Numbered from the stretch's first letter, positions 9,352 to 18,829 are shown. The stretch: DNA of 64,000 nt from Lysobacter daejeonensis GH1-9 (GCF_000768355.1 NZ_AVPU01000002.1:182443-246442), one strand, 5' to 3'. Made by a program: numbers and translations. Notes: generated by a model not told the origin, from the sequence alone.

Positions 9352-10512
9352 ATGCAGGTGGACGCGCGGGCCAACGCAATGGGGGTGCAGACGCTGGCGC
9401 TGACGCGCGAGCTGATCGCGCGCCCTTCGGTGACGCCTGACGATGCGGGCTGCCAGGCTTTACTGGCGCAGCGGCTGGAGCAGGCGGGGTTCCAATGCGA
9501 ACACCTGCGCTTTGGCGAGGTCGACAACCTCTGGGCCGTACATGGCCGGGAGGGGCCGACGCTTGTGCTGCTCGGCCATACCGACGTGGTGCCACCCGGC
9601 CCGCGCGAGGCCTGGACCAGTGATCCGTTCGTCGCCGAGGTGCGCGACGGCGTGCTGTACGGCCGTGGTGCCGCTGACATGAAGGGCAGCGTCGCCGCGT
9701 TCGCGGTGGCCGCCGAGGAATTCGCACGCGAGTATCCGGATCATCCGGGACGCATCGCGATCCTGCTGACCTCCGACGAGGAAGGCGACGCCATCGACGG
9801 CGTGCGCAAGGTCGCCGACGCGTTCCGCGCGCGCGGCGAACGCATGGACTGGTGCGTGACCGGTGAGCCTTCGTCGAAGTCGGTGTTGGGTGACCTGTTG
9901 CGCGTCGGACGGCGTGGCAGCCTGTCAGCGACGCTGACGGTGCGCGGCATCCAGGGGCACGTGGCGTACCCGGAAAAGGCGCGCAACCCCATACACCTTG
10001 CACTGCCTGCACTGGCGGCGTTGACCGCGCGGTGTTGGGACGACGGCTACGAAACCTTCCCGCCGACCAGCCTGCAGGTCAGCAACATCCATGCGGGGAC
10101 GGGTGCGAACAACGTGATTCCCGGTGAACTGCAGGTGTTGTTCAACCTGCGCTACAACCCGAGTTGGACCGCCGAGAAACTGGAGCGCGAATGCGAGGCC
10201 GTGCTGGTATCGCATGCGCTGGACTATTCGGTGCACTGGCATCGCAGTGGCGAGCCGTTCTATACGCCCGAAGGGGCGCTCCGCGCGGCCGCGCGCGAGG
10301 TGCTGGGCGCGTTCTCCGGTGCCGCACCGGAGGAAAGTACCGGTGGCGGCACGTCGGACGCACGCTTCATCGCGCCGCTGGGCACGCAGTGCATCGAGAT
10401 CGGGCCGGTCAACGCCAGCATCCATAAAGTGGATGAACACGTGCGGGTGGCCGACCTGGAAGCCCTGCCGTCGCTGTACCACGCGCTGATCAAGCGGCTG
10501 TTGCTGGGCTGA
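9352..10512 (+). CDS. dapE: Succinyl-diaminopimelate desuccinylase
   Basis: Dinuclear zinc peptidase-family (M20) enzyme that removes succinate from N-succinyl-L,L-diaminopimelate in lysine/cell-wall precursor synthesis. Family landmarks are [37 protein letters not shown] and [11 protein letters not shown]. The ATG at 9352 is chosen because GGGGGAG lies 7 nt upstream; it gives 386 residues (E. coli 375). A GTG at 9322 overlapping the previous stop, or an ATG at 9379, are alternatives. It is the last gene of the map-glnD-dapD operon and converges on the acylase gene. Confidence 0.95.
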   Translation: MQVDARANAMGVQTLALTRELIARPSVTPDDAGCQALLAQRLEQAGFQCEHLRFGEVDNLWAVHGREGPTLVLLGHTDVVPPGPREAWTSDPFVAEVRDGVLYGRGAADMKGSVAAFAVAAEEFAREYPDHPGRIAILLTSDEEGDAIDGVRKVADAFRARGERMDWCVTGEPSSKSVLGDLLRVGRRGSLSATLTVRGIQGHVAYPEKARNPIHLALPALAALTARCWDDGYETFPPTSLQVSNIHAGTGANNVIPGELQVLFNLRYNPSWTAEKLERECEAVLVSHALDYSVHWHRSGEPFYTPEGALRAAAREVLGAFSGAAPEESTGGGTSDARFIAPLGTQCIEIGPVNASIHKVDEHVRVADLEALPSLYHALIKRLLLG

Positions 10513-10514
10513 AC

Positions 10515-12881
10515 TCAGTCGTTCGCGTTCGTCGACGTAATTCGCAAGGTGTGCTTCGTCGTCCCGGGCAGGAACGGCGTCGGCCGACCGTGCACCCAGT
10601 CGTCGTGACCCGCACCCCAGAACGGTGACAGCGGATGGCCGCTTTGCCCGCCCGGCATGTGCGCGATGCCTTCCACCTCATGTCCCGGCGCCACGACCAT
10701 GCGTTGTGACGCGCCCTTGTCGGGCGTCTGCACGCGCGGCACCGCCGTGTCGCCGGGTAACGGCTCGAACGGCATGCACAACCACGGCTTGGCGAAGGCG
10801 GGCAGCGCCCCTGCCAGCGGGTGGCAGATGTTGGCGGTGTTGTGCTCACCCCAGGTGCGTTGCTGAAGTGGACCATTGCGCGTGAGCGTGTCGCGCGTTT
10901 CCACAGCGGCATCTTCCAGCAGCGCATCCCACGAGGCGTAGCCGGCCGGGAGCAGGTGCGGTGGCCGCTCGGTGACCATGGGCCAAGCCACGCCCTCCAG
11001 TTGGGGCAGCGCGGGCAGTGGCTCGCCATCGCGCAGCACTGCGCGGGCCGGTGCCAGCAACCCGTCCTCGATGCGACGATTCACGGCGAGGCGCCACGTC
11101 CGCACCAGCCGGTAGCTGACCGCCTCCGGCGCCGCGCGCCCTTCCCAGTGCGATGCCACATCGGCGAGTGCGTTCAGGGCCGGCAGGCGGGTGCGCGCGG
11201 CACTGTCGCGCAACAGGTGCCACCATGGGGTCAACAGCCCCGCGCGATCGTCGAGCTGGATGGCCAGGAGGTCACGCTCCTCGAAGCGTTCCTGCGCGAA
11301 GAGCGCATCGCGGATCTGGCGGGCGCGGGTGCCGAGCACATAGCCGCCGTCGCCAATGCGGTCGAGGGCGTTGCCGTCGACGACGCGACTGTTGGCGGTC
11401 CACAACCGGCCGGCCGCAGGATCGACCACGGCCGGGGCATGGGCTGTCGAGACTGGCCAGGGGCGGCACGCGTTCCCTGCCTCGACCAGGTGGTGCGTCG
11501 AGCAGCCTTCACCGCGCATGGGCATCGGGCCCAGCATGCGCCACGTGATGCGGCCGCTCCGGTCGCCGATCACCAGGTTCTGGCCCGGTACGGCGGCGGT
11601 ATCGGCATACGCGAGTGCCTCATCCAGCGACCCGGCCCGCGCGAAGTGGCTCAGGCCGAAGTTGATTGCGCCGGGCTGATGCGCGGTCCAGCGCAGGGCC
11701 AGGGCCGTTCCGTCCGGCTCGTGGTGCAGGATCGGCCCCCACGCGGACTCCTCCACGGTGAAGGGCACCGGCTGGCTGCCGGCAACGGCGATGGGTTCCG
11801 GGTATCGGACGATCGGCTCGCAACGCCCGGGTGCTTCCTGCTGCTGGCAAGGGCGCTCGCGACGCCAGTCGAGCCAGTCGCCATAGCCGTTGGTGAAGCC
11901 CCACGCGACGTGCCCGTTGCTGCCCACCACAACGGTGGGCAAGCCCGGCAGGGTGAAACCGCTGACATCCACCCGACCGCCGGCCGCCTTCGCATCGGCA
12001 TAGCGCAGGCGTGCGCGGAACCAGATGTTGGGTGTGCGCAACCCCAGGTGCATGTCATCGGCGACGATGGCGCGTCCGTCGCGTGTCAGTGCGCCCGCCA
12101 CCGCGAAGTTGTTGCTGCCGGTGGCGGCGACATCGTCAAGCCGTTCCACGTGGGCCGAGCCCGTGGCCGGTAGCGTACGCAGGTCCAGGTCGCTGGCCGC
12201 GGGCAGCGCCGCGTCGCCGCGCGATCGACCCGCGATAGGGGCGTCCCATCGGCTGCCGTCATGGGCCAGCAGGTTGAACAGAGGCGCTGGCAGGCGCGGT
12301 TGCAACCGCCAAAGGGCCAGCTCGCGTGCGTTCGCGGAGTCGTGCAGGTCAAAGTACATCGCATAGCCGGTGAGTGCGCTGTCTTCCCCGCGCCAAGGCG
12401 CCGGTTGGGTACGCAGCAGCAGGTAGGGCCAAGGGCGGGTGCGCAGGTCCGCCAGTCCTGCGTTCACGCCTTCGACGTAGGCGTCGATCACGCCGCGCTT
12501 GTCGCCCGCGATGAGTGCCTGGTCGCGAACGGCGCGGGCGCGCATGCGGTGGATTCGGCGTGACTTGTCCAGTTCCACCGCGCGCGGGCCAAACAGCGCC
12601 GCCAGTTCGCCGGCGGCCGTACGGCGCATCAGGTCCATCTCGAAGTAGCGCTCCTGCGCGTGCACGTAGCCGAGCGCGCGCATGGCATCGGCTTCGTTGT
12701 CCGCGTCGATCGTGACCGTGCCGAGTGCATCGCGTTGCACGGTCACCGGTGCGGAGAGCCCGGCAAGCGCGAGCTCGCCATCAAGGCGGGGCAGGCTGCC
12801 GCGCAGCAGGGCCCACGCCAGCAGCGCCAGCAGGGCGGCCATGCCGGCAACGAGCAGAAAACCGCGCAGCATCCATTTCAT
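10515..12881 (-). CDS. Penicillin acylase-family (Ntn) hydrolase, exported
   Basis: 788-residue amide hydrolase of the penicillin/acyl-homoserine-lactone acylase family (peptidase S45). An N-terminal hydrophobic segment (about residues 8-24) acts as a signal or anchor. An alpha-chain region follows, then the autocleavage site in TGSNNFAV, whose Ser would become the N-terminal nucleophile of the beta chain. PGLPTVVVGSNGHVAWGFTN is also conserved. The ATG at 12881 has GGAGGAAACGATC directly upstream; a GTG 15 bp earlier would bury that Shine-Dalgarno. The natural substrate is unknown: penicillins, AHL signals or other N-acyl compounds are all possible. Confidence 0.88.
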   Translation of the reverse strand: MKWMLRGFLLVAGMAALLALLAWALLRGSLPRLDGELALAGLSAPVTVQRDALGTVTIDADNEADAMRALGYVHAQERYFEMDLMRRTAAGELAALFGPRAVELDKSRRIHRMRARAVRDQALIAGDKRGVIDAYVEGVNAGLADLRTRPWPYLLLRTQPAPWRGEDSALTGYAMYFDLHDSANARELALWRLQPRLPAPLFNLLAHDGSRWDAPIAGRSRGDAALPAASDLDLRTLPATGSAHVERLDDVAATGSNNFAVAGALTRDGRAIVADDMHLGLRTPNIWFRARLRYADAKAAGGRVDVSGFTLPGLPTVVVGSNGHVAWGFTNGYGDWLDWRRERPCQQQEAPGRCEPIVRYPEPIAVAGSQPVPFTVEESAWGPILHHEPDGTALALRWTAHQPGAINFGLSHFARAGSLDEALAYADTAAVPGQNLVIGDRSGRITWRMLGPMPMRGEGCSTHHLVEAGNACRPWPVSTAHAPAVVDPAAGRLWTANSRVVDGNALDRIGDGGYVLGTRARQIRDALFAQERFEERDLLAIQLDDRAGLLTPWWHLLRDSAARTRLPALNALADVASHWEGRAAPEAVSYRLVRTWRLAVNRRIEDGLLAPARAVLRDGEPLPALPQLEGVAWPMVTERPPHLLPAGYASWDALLEDAAVETRDTLTRNGPLQQRTWGEHNTANICHPLAGALPAFAKPWLCMPFEPLPGDTAVPRVQTPDKGASQRMVVAPGHEVEGIAHMPGGQSGHPLSPFWGAGHDDWVHGRPTPFLPGTTKHTLRITSTNAND

Positions 12882-12943
12882 GATCGTTTCCTCCACGCCC
12901 AGCTTATCGAATCAACGCGGGCGTGGCGGCGCGCAGTCTTTCG

Positions 12944-12955
12944 TTTCAGGTGAAA
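12944..12955. promoter_or_regulatory. Small palindrome in the acylase/asnB divergent region
   Basis: TTTCA-GG-TGAAA forms a perfect 5-bp inverted repeat between the divergent acylase and asnB-leader genes, 42 bp before the leader ATG. It may be an operator, but no regulator can be named. Confidence 0.3.
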
Positions 12956-12997
12956 GCGTCGCTTGCGCACCTTCTGGCGATGTAGCAGGATCGGTCC

Positions 12998-13114
12998 ATG
13001 ACCTCCGTTGCCACCCCTGCCAGCGCCAGCACCACCCCGATGGGGTCCGGTTGCGCGTCGGTGCGCGGCAACAACCTGAATAACAACGCCAGCCTCCCGC
13101 AGGCCGGCGACTAG
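12998..13114 (+). CDS. Putative Asn-rich leader peptide of asnB
   Basis: A 38-codon ORF (ATG 12998, TAG 13112) with an AGGA Shine-Dalgarno 7 nt upstream. The first 24 residues are mostly Ser, Thr, Ala and Gly. Codons 25-30 (13070-13087) read Asn-Asn-Leu-Asn-Asn-Asn, five Asn in six codons, directly upstream of a candidate attenuator and the asparagine synthetase gene. That is the layout of leader peptides of amino acid biosynthetic operons, where stalling at codons for the pathway product prevents termination. The peptide itself need have no function. Translation is inferred from the Shine-Dalgarno and layout only. Confidence 0.75.
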   Translation: MTSVATPASASTTPMGSGCASVRGNNLNNNASLPQAGD

Positions 13115-13173
13115 CACGCGTAACCGCTAACTCGCTCTCTCCAAGGCCTGCACTGCGAAGTGCGGGCCTTTTT
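13088..13173 (+). promoter_or_regulatory. Candidate asnB transcription attenuator (antiterminator/terminator switch)
   Basis: Segment GCAGGCC (13099-13105) is a perfect 7-nt complement of GGCCTGC (13145-13151), which is also the 5' arm of the terminator at 13143-13170. Pairing of the first two would form an antiterminator. A shielding hairpin is possible between 13088-13094 and 13102-13108 (one mismatch), just after the Asn codons. A ribosome paused on the Asn codons would leave 13099-13105 free and favour read-through; one that reaches the stop at 13112 would cover it and allow termination. The pairings are seen in sequence; the mechanism is inferred. Confidence 0.7.
13143..13173 (+). terminator. 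Intrinsic terminator in the asnB leader
   Basis: A 12-bp stem (13143-13154 with 13159-13170, one G-U) capped by a GCGA tetraloop is followed by T5-G-T4. It lies between the leader ORF and asnB, 27 bp before the asnB start, so it can act only as an attenuator of asnB. Confidence 0.88.
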
Positions 13174-13200
13174 GTTTTCACCTTTCCCAGGAACTCAATC

Positions 13201-14910
13201 ATGTGCTCGATCCTCGGTGTGTTCGACCTCCGCCCCGGCGTGGACCTCTCGCCGCTTCGCCCGCTGGCCCTGTCGCTGTCCGCGCGGCAGCGCCACCGCG
13301 GTCCCGACTGGAGCGGCGTCCACGTTGACGCCTCCGCCATCCTCGTGCACGAGCGCCTCGCCATCGTGGACCCGGCCGGTGGCGCCCAACCCATCCGCTC
13401 GGCCGGCGGCGAGCTGGTGCTGGCAGTCAACGGCGAGATCTACAACCACCGCGATCTGGAACGCCGCCTCGCACGACCGTATGCCTTCCAGACCGGCTCG
13501 GACTGCGAAGTGGTCAACGCGCTGTACCGCGATGGCAGCGACATCGGCGCCTGGTTGGCGCAGCTCAATGGCATCTTCGCTTTCACCCTGTGGGACCGGG
13601 CCCAACGCCGCGTGGTGATCGCCCGCGACCACATGGGCATCTGCCCGCTGTACTGGGGGCATGATGCCGACGGCCGGCTGTGGGTGGCGTCGGAGATGAA
13701 GGCGCTGGTGCGCGTGTGCGACGACGTGGCGCCGTTTCCGCCGGGCCATTATTACGACAGTGCCGATTCGCGGTGTGCCAGCGGCGCGCCAATCCGCTAC
13801 TACGAACGCGCATGGCGTGATTACGCCGCCGTGGCCGGCGTGGCCGCGGACAAGACTGAGTTGCGCGAAGCCTTCGAGCGCGCCGTGCACCGCCAGCTGA
13901 TGAGCGACGTGCCCTACGGCGTGCTGCTGTCGGGTGGTTTGGACTCGTCGCTGGTGGCTGCCTGCGCCGCGCGTTTCGCCCGTCGACGCGTGGAGGAGGA
14001 CGACCAGTCGGAGGCGTGGTGGCCACGATTGCATTCCTTCGCCATCGGGCTGGAGGGATCACCTGACCTGAAAGCGGCGCAGGTGGCCGCCGACGCCCTG
14101 GGCACCGTGCACCATGGCTTCACCTACACCTTCGAAGAGGGGCTGGACGCGCTGCCCGAGGTGATCCGCCACATCGAGACCTACGACGTGACCACCATTC
14201 GCGCCTCCACGCCCATGTACCTGCTGGCGCGCCGGATCAAGGCGATGGGAGTGAAGATGGTGTTGTCGGGCGAGGGCAGCGACGAGATCTTTGGCGGTTA
14301 CCTGTACTTCCACAAGGCGCCCAACGCGGTCGAATTCCACGAAGAGCTGGTGCGCAAGCTCGACGCCCTGCACAGCTATGACTGCCTGCGCGCGAACAAG
14401 TCGATGATGGCGTGGGGCGTCGAGCCGCGGGTGCCGTTCCTGGACGTGGAGTTCCTGGACGTGGCGATGCGCATGGACGCCGCGCACAAGATGGCCGGCG
14501 CCCGCCCCGATGGCAGCGTGCGCATCGAAAAGGCGGTCCTGCGCGAAGCCTTCGAGGGCTACCTGCCGCCGGAAATCCTGTGGCGGCAGAAGGAGCAGTT
14601 CAGTGACGGCGTCGGCTATGGCTGGATCGACGGGCTCAAGGCGCACGCCGAGGGCCAAGTCAGCGATGCGGACTTCGCGGCGGTCGAGCAGCGCTTCCCC
14701 ATCAACCCGCCGCAGACAAAGGAGGCGTACTTCTACCGCCGCCTGTTCGAACAGGTGTTTCCGGGTGACGCGTGCGCGCGCACCGTCCCCGGCGGCAAGT
14801 CGATTGCCTGCTCCACGCCGGCCGCCATCGCCTGGGATGCCGCCTTCGAAACGATGGCCGACCCCTCTGGGCGGGCGGTCGCGGGGGTGCACGCGGCGAC
14901 GGCGGGCTGA
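13201..14910 (+). CDS. asnB: Glutamine-hydrolysing asparagine synthase (class B)
   Basis: Makes asparagine from aspartate, ATP and glutamine. The 569-residue protein starts MCSILGVF with the class II amidotransferase nucleophile Cys2, followed by RHRGPDWSG and NGEIYNH of the glutaminase domain. The synthetase domain has the PP-loop SGGLDSS at about residue 244 and GEGSDEIFGGY. Shine-Dalgarno AGGAA lies 9 nt upstream. The gene stands alone behind a leader ORF and attenuator, so it is probably controlled by charged tRNA-Asn. Confidence 0.96.
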   Translation: MCSILGVFDLRPGVDLSPLRPLALSLSARQRHRGPDWSGVHVDASAILVHERLAIVDPAGGAQPIRSAGGELVLAVNGEIYNHRDLERRLARPYAFQTGSDCEVVNALYRDGSDIGAWLAQLNGIFAFTLWDRAQRRVVIARDHMGICPLYWGHDADGRLWVASEMKALVRVCDDVAPFPPGHYYDSADSRCASGAPIRYYERAWRDYAAVAGVAADKTELREAFERAVHRQLMSDVPYGVLLSGGLDSSLVAACAARFARRRVEEDDQSEAWWPRLHSFAIGLEGSPDLKAAQVAADALGTVHHGFTYTFEEGLDALPEVIRHIETYDVTTIRASTPMYLLARRIKAMGVKMVLSGEGSDEIFGGYLYFHKAPNAVEFHEELVRKLDALHSYDCLRANKSMMAWGVEPRVPFLDVEFLDVAMRMDAAHKMAGARPDGSVRIEKAVLREAFEGYLPPEILWRQKEQFSDGVGYGWIDGLKAHAEGQVSDADFAAVEQRFPINPPQTKEAYFYRRLFEQVFPGDACARTVPGGKSIACSTPAAIAWDAAFETMADPSGRAVAGVHAATAG

Positions 14911-15012
14911 ATCCGGCGTGGGGGGGCAAAGGTTGGCGCCTGAGGGCCCCAAGGTGCCTCGGGAGTTGCCGGCGGCCGCTTCCCGCACCACGGCACGTTG
15001 CCAACACAGGCA

Positions 15013-17997
15013 ATGTCCAAGTCCACACATGATGAGGCGCAGCACGGCGATCGAAGGGCCGAGACCGAGGCGGCGTTGGCGCCCTCGGCGGCCTGCCTTC
15101 CGCGTGTCCCGACGAACCCAAGTGAATTGGACGCGATGGTGCTGGATTTGGCCGAGACGGTCTTTGGGTGCCGCAACGCCCGCTTGGTCTGGGTAGCCGG
15201 CCTCACGCCCGAGGGCCAACCGCTTCGCCATCAGTGGCCGACCACGCCGCTTTCGCTCGCGGAGTCGACGCTGATTGAGCAAGCCCGGCGTCGGCGAGGT
15301 TGTGTGGTGAGCCAGTCCCGGGAGTCCGGCTGGGTACAGGTCGGATACTCGCTGGCCTTCGCCCAGTCAGTCATCCTGGCTGAATGGCCGGACACGATGG
15401 GGCTGCCTGGCGCTGCCCCGCCGGGGCTGCGCGCATTCCTTGCGCTGCTGGCAGTGCGGATGCGGGCCGAGTCCGAGCTCGCCGCCGCTCGCCGCGCCAC
15501 CGGGCGCCTGGAGAAGGCGGCCAGGCTGCAGAGCGCGTCCTATCTGATTGCCGACCTGGCGAGCAGCAAGCTCGACATGGCCGAAACGCTTCGGTGCACG
15601 CACGCGGTGGTCGCGGGATTGATGTACGCGGAGAATTTTTTCATTTCGCTGTACGACCCGGAGCTGGACAGCGTCAGGTTCGTTTATTTCGCTGATGTCG
15701 CGGCGCCCAATGCCATCCGTGCAGGCGAGGAGATGCCGGCGGCCCGCATGGAAAACAGCCTCACGATGGCGGTGATCCGCGGCGGCCGGCCGGTGATGGG
15801 GCCCTCACGCCAGTTGCGGGAAGCGCTTGGCTTGGGGGCGGCGGGCGAGTTCGGCCCCGATAGTGCGGACTGGCTGGGCGTGCCGATGGTCGCCGAAGGC
15901 CGGGTGCGCGGTGCGGTGGTGGTGCAGTCATACGACGAGCACAACCGCTACACGGAGGAAGATAGTGCCCTGCTGGCCTTCGTTGCACAGCACATCCTCA
16001 CTGCGTTGCAGCGCAAGCAGGCACACGAGGAGTTGGAAAAGCGCGTGGAAGAGCGGACCCAGGCGCTGACGGAGGAGGTAAGGGAGCGAAAAAGGGGTGA
16101 GCAACTGCAGGCGGCGTTGTACCGCATTGCGGACCTTGCCAGTGCCGAGCTGGACATGAGCGAGATGCTCGCGTGCATTCACGAAGTCGTTGGCGGGCTG
16201 ATGTACGCGCGCAACTTCATCATCGCACTTTACGATGGCGAGCGGGACACCCTCCGTTTCATTTACCACTCCGATGAAAAGGACCCGGGCCTGGTTAGTA
16301 TCGGCGTGGACATCCCAGCCGACGAGATGCGCGACACGATTACCTTGGGGCTGGTCCGCAGTGGCAAGGCGGTGGTGGGGCCGCCGGAGCAGGCGATTTC
16401 CCGGCTTGGCATTCCCTCCGGCGTTTTCGTTGGGTCCGTTGCAGAAGATCTGCTCGGGGTGCCGATGGTTTCGGGAGGTACGGTGCGGGGTGCAATCCTC
16501 GTGCAGAGTTACGACCCTGATGTCCATTACGGCGGCGAGGATCAGGCGCTGCTTGCTTACGTCGCCCAGCACATCTTGACGGCATTGGACCGCAAGCAGG
16601 CGCAGGCGGACCTCGAAAGGCGGGTGGAGAGCCGCACGCGCGAACTGGCGTCGGTGGTAGGCGAACTGCGCCAGCAGATCAGCGAGCGCGAGCGGGTCGA
16701 ACAGCAACTGATGCACGAGACCCTCCACGACTCGCTGACCGGGCTTCCAAACCGTAGCTTCCTCTACGGTGCGCTTGATCGCGCAATGGCAAGGCGGAGG
16801 CGCAGCCCCGACCACAGTTTCGCCGTGCTCTTTCTCGACCTTGATCGCTTCAAGGTCGTCAATGACAGCGTTGGGCACCACGCGGGTGACGAAATGCTGA
16901 AGCAGGCAGCAACGAGGCTTGCGGCATGCGTGCGACCTTTCGACGTGGTCGCTCGCCTGGGTGGTGACGAGTTCGCGATGTTGCTCGAGGACGTGAATCT
17001 TCCCGAGGAAGCCTGCAATCTCGCGCAGCGCGTGATTGATTCGCTGGGCAAGCCGATGCTGATCGATGGAAAGGAGTTGTTCACGTCTGCCAGCATCGGG
17101 ATCGCCCTTGGCCACGAGCGTTACGAGAGGGCGGAGGAGATGCTGCGCGATGCCGACGTCGCCATGTACCGGGCCAAGGCGCGTGGTAGGCAGCGTTTTG
17201 AAATATTCGACAAGCGGCTGCTCGGCGAGGCGCTCGAACTGCTTGAACTGGAAAGCGACCTGCGGCGTGCCGTGCAGCGATCCGAGTTCATCCCGTATTT
17301 CCAGCCCATCCTGCGACTGCACGACCGGCACGTTGTGGGCTACGAAGCACTACTGCGTTGGCGACACCCCAGTCGTGGCATCTTGACGCCTGGTGACTTC
17401 CTGGGGGCAGCCGAGGAAAACGGCAGCGTCGAGCAGATCGATTGGCAGATGTTTGAAAAAACCTGTCGCCTGGTGCAGGCGCAACGGGAAGACATGGGCT
17501 ACGTCACGATCAACGTGTCGCCACGCCATTTCCGTTCACCTGCGTTGGCCGAGCAGTTGTTGAATCTGCTCGACGAACACCATCTGTCGCATGATCGCAT
17601 CCGGGTGGAAGTGACCGAGGGCGCGCTGCTCGACAACCCCGACCAGGTGCGGGCCACGCTCGAAGTGCTGCGCGAGGCAGGCGTGGTCGCCGCGCTGGAT
17701 GATTTTGGCACCGGCTACTCATCGTTGAGCTACCTGCACCGGTTTCCCCTGCATGCGCTCAAGATCGACCGCTCGTTCGTCAATGCGCTGCGCCGGGGAG
17801 AGAAGGCCGGCAGTGAGGCCGTCGTGCGCGCGGTGATTGCCATGGCCGGTACGCTGGGCATGGACGTTATCGCCGAGGGTATCGAAACCCGTGAGCAGTG
17901 CGATTACCTGATGGAGATCGGTTGCGAGCTGGGCCAGGGCTTCCTTTTTTCACCGGCACGCCCCGCCTCGGAGTGGGGGGCGTGGCGCCGCCATTAG
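15013..17997 (+). CDS. GAF-GAF-GGDEF-EAL cyclic-di-GMP signalling protein
   Basis: 994-residue cytoplasmic sensor protein. After an N-terminal region with no recognised domain come two similar GAF domains (about 175-335 and 367-525), each followed by a coiled-coil stretch rich in Glu and Arg. The GGDEF domain has its motif intact at about 650-654 (RLGGDEFAML) with FLDLDRFKVVND. The EAL domain has E778-A-L, DDFGTGYSS and IAEGIET intact, so both diguanylate cyclase and phosphodiesterase activity are possible. No membrane segment is seen. The ATG at 15013 is preferred over an in-frame TTG at 14998; neither has a strong Shine-Dalgarno. GAF ligand unknown. Confidence 0.92.
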   Translation: MSKSTHDEAQHGDRRAETEAALAPSAACLPRVPTNPSELDAMVLDLAETVFGCRNARLVWVAGLTPEGQPLRHQWPTTPLSLAESTLIEQARRRRGCVVSQSRESGWVQVGYSLAFAQSVILAEWPDTMGLPGAAPPGLRAFLALLAVRMRAESELAAARRATGRLEKAARLQSASYLIADLASSKLDMAETLRCTHAVVAGLMYAENFFISLYDPELDSVRFVYFADVAAPNAIRAGEEMPAARMENSLTMAVIRGGRPVMGPSRQLREALGLGAAGEFGPDSADWLGVPMVAEGRVRGAVVVQSYDEHNRYTEEDSALLAFVAQHILTALQRKQAHEELEKRVEERTQALTEEVRERKRGEQLQAALYRIADLASAELDMSEMLACIHEVVGGLMYARNFIIALYDGERDTLRFIYHSDEKDPGLVSIGVDIPADEMRDTITLGLVRSGKAVVGPPEQAISRLGIPSGVFVGSVAEDLLGVPMVSGGTVRGAILVQSYDPDVHYGGEDQALLAYVAQHILTALDRKQAQADLERRVESRTRELASVVGELRQQISERERVEQQLMHETLHDSLTGLPNRSFLYGALDRAMARRRRSPDHSFAVLFLDLDRFKVVNDSVGHHAGDEMLKQAATRLAACVRPFDVVARLGGDEFAMLLEDVNLPEEACNLAQRVIDSLGKPMLIDGKELFTSASIGIALGHERYERAEEMLRDADVAMYRAKARGRQRFEIFDKRLLGEALELLELESDLRRAVQRSEFIPYFQPILRLHDRHVVGYEALLRWRHPSRGILTPGDFLGAAEENGSVEQIDWQMFEKTCRLVQAQREDMGYVTINVSPRHFRSPALAEQLLNLLDEHHLSHDRIRVEVTEGALLDNPDQVRATLEVLREAGVVAALDDFGTGYSSLSYLHRFPLHALKIDRSFVNALRRGEKAGSEAVVRAVIAMAGTLGMDVIAEGIETREQCDYLMEIGCELGQGFLFSPARPASEWGAWRRH

Positions 17998-18041
17998 TTG
18001 CTTGGCGTCAAACTTGCCGCCCAAGCCGGCACGCGGCGTGC

Positions 18042-18734
18042 CTAGCCTTGTTGGGTCAGCAACGACCGGATCGCCGCGCCGACGCCGCTGGCCGACTGAG
18101 GGTTCTGGCCGGTGACCAAGCGGCCGTCGACCACCACCTGCGCGGTCCAGTCGGGCGCGGCCTCGTGGTGGGCGCCGCGCGCCGCTAGCTGGCTGGCGAG
18201 CAGGAACGGCACCGTGCCGTCGAGCTGCACCGCGCGCTCCTCGCTGTCGGTGAACGCGCTGACCCGTTTGCCGGAGACCAGGTAACTGCCGTCGGTCAGG
18301 GTCACGTTCACCAGTGCCGCCGGGCCGTGGCAGACCGCGGCAACCACGCCACCGGCTTCGTACAGCTCGCGGGTCACGCGGCGCACCGCATCGCTGGTGG
18401 GGAAGTCCCACATCGCGCCGTGGCCGCCAGCAAAGAAGATCGCGGCGTACTTCGCCGGATCGACGTCGTCGAGGCGCAGGGTGGTGCGGATCGCGTCGCG
18501 GAAACGTGGATCATTCCAGAAGCGCGCGTTGGTCGCGTCATCGAGGTCGAGTCCGTCGACCGGCGGTTCCCCGCCCTGGATCGAGGCGAACTCGACCGGG
18601 ATGCCGGCGGCATCGAGCTCGGCCAGCGGGTGGGTGACCTCGCCGAGGTAGAAGCCGGTCGGCTGGCCGGTGTCGCCCTTGCGGCCGTGGCTGGTGAGGA
18701 CGAACAGCACGGGTTTTTGCGGGGTTGCAGTCAT
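18042..18734 (-). CDS. DJ-1/PfpI-family (type 1 glutamine amidotransferase-like) protein
   Basis: 230-residue protein of the DJ-1/PfpI superfamily, Hsp31/YajL-like. The nucleophile-elbow sequence AVCHGPAAL places the reactive Cys at 135 next to His136, and Glu32 in FYLGEVTHP matches the acidic partner. The conserved FFAGGHGAMWDFP is present. Members act as chaperones, glyoxalases or protein deglycases. It lies 95 bp downstream of the MFS gene on the same strand and could be co-transcribed with it under the divergent LysR regulator. The biological role here is not known. Confidence 0.88.
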   Translation of the reverse strand: MTATPQKPVLFVLTSHGRKGDTGQPTGFYLGEVTHPLAELDAAGIPVEFASIQGGEPPVDGLDLDDATNARFWNDPRFRDAIRTTLRLDDVDPAKYAAIFFAGGHGAMWDFPTSDAVRRVTRELYEAGGVVAAVCHGPAALVNVTLTDGSYLVSGKRVSAFTDSEERAVQLDGTVPFLLASQLAARGAHHEAAPDWTAQVVVDGRLVTGQNPQSASGVGAAIRSLLTQQG

Positions 18735-18829
18735 GGGGATCACCTTTGGGGAAGCGGGCGGCGTGGCACAGTCCAGCACCGCGCGGGTTGGGAAGGCGTG
18801 AGGCCGGGTGGTGCGAGGGCGCGAGCGAC

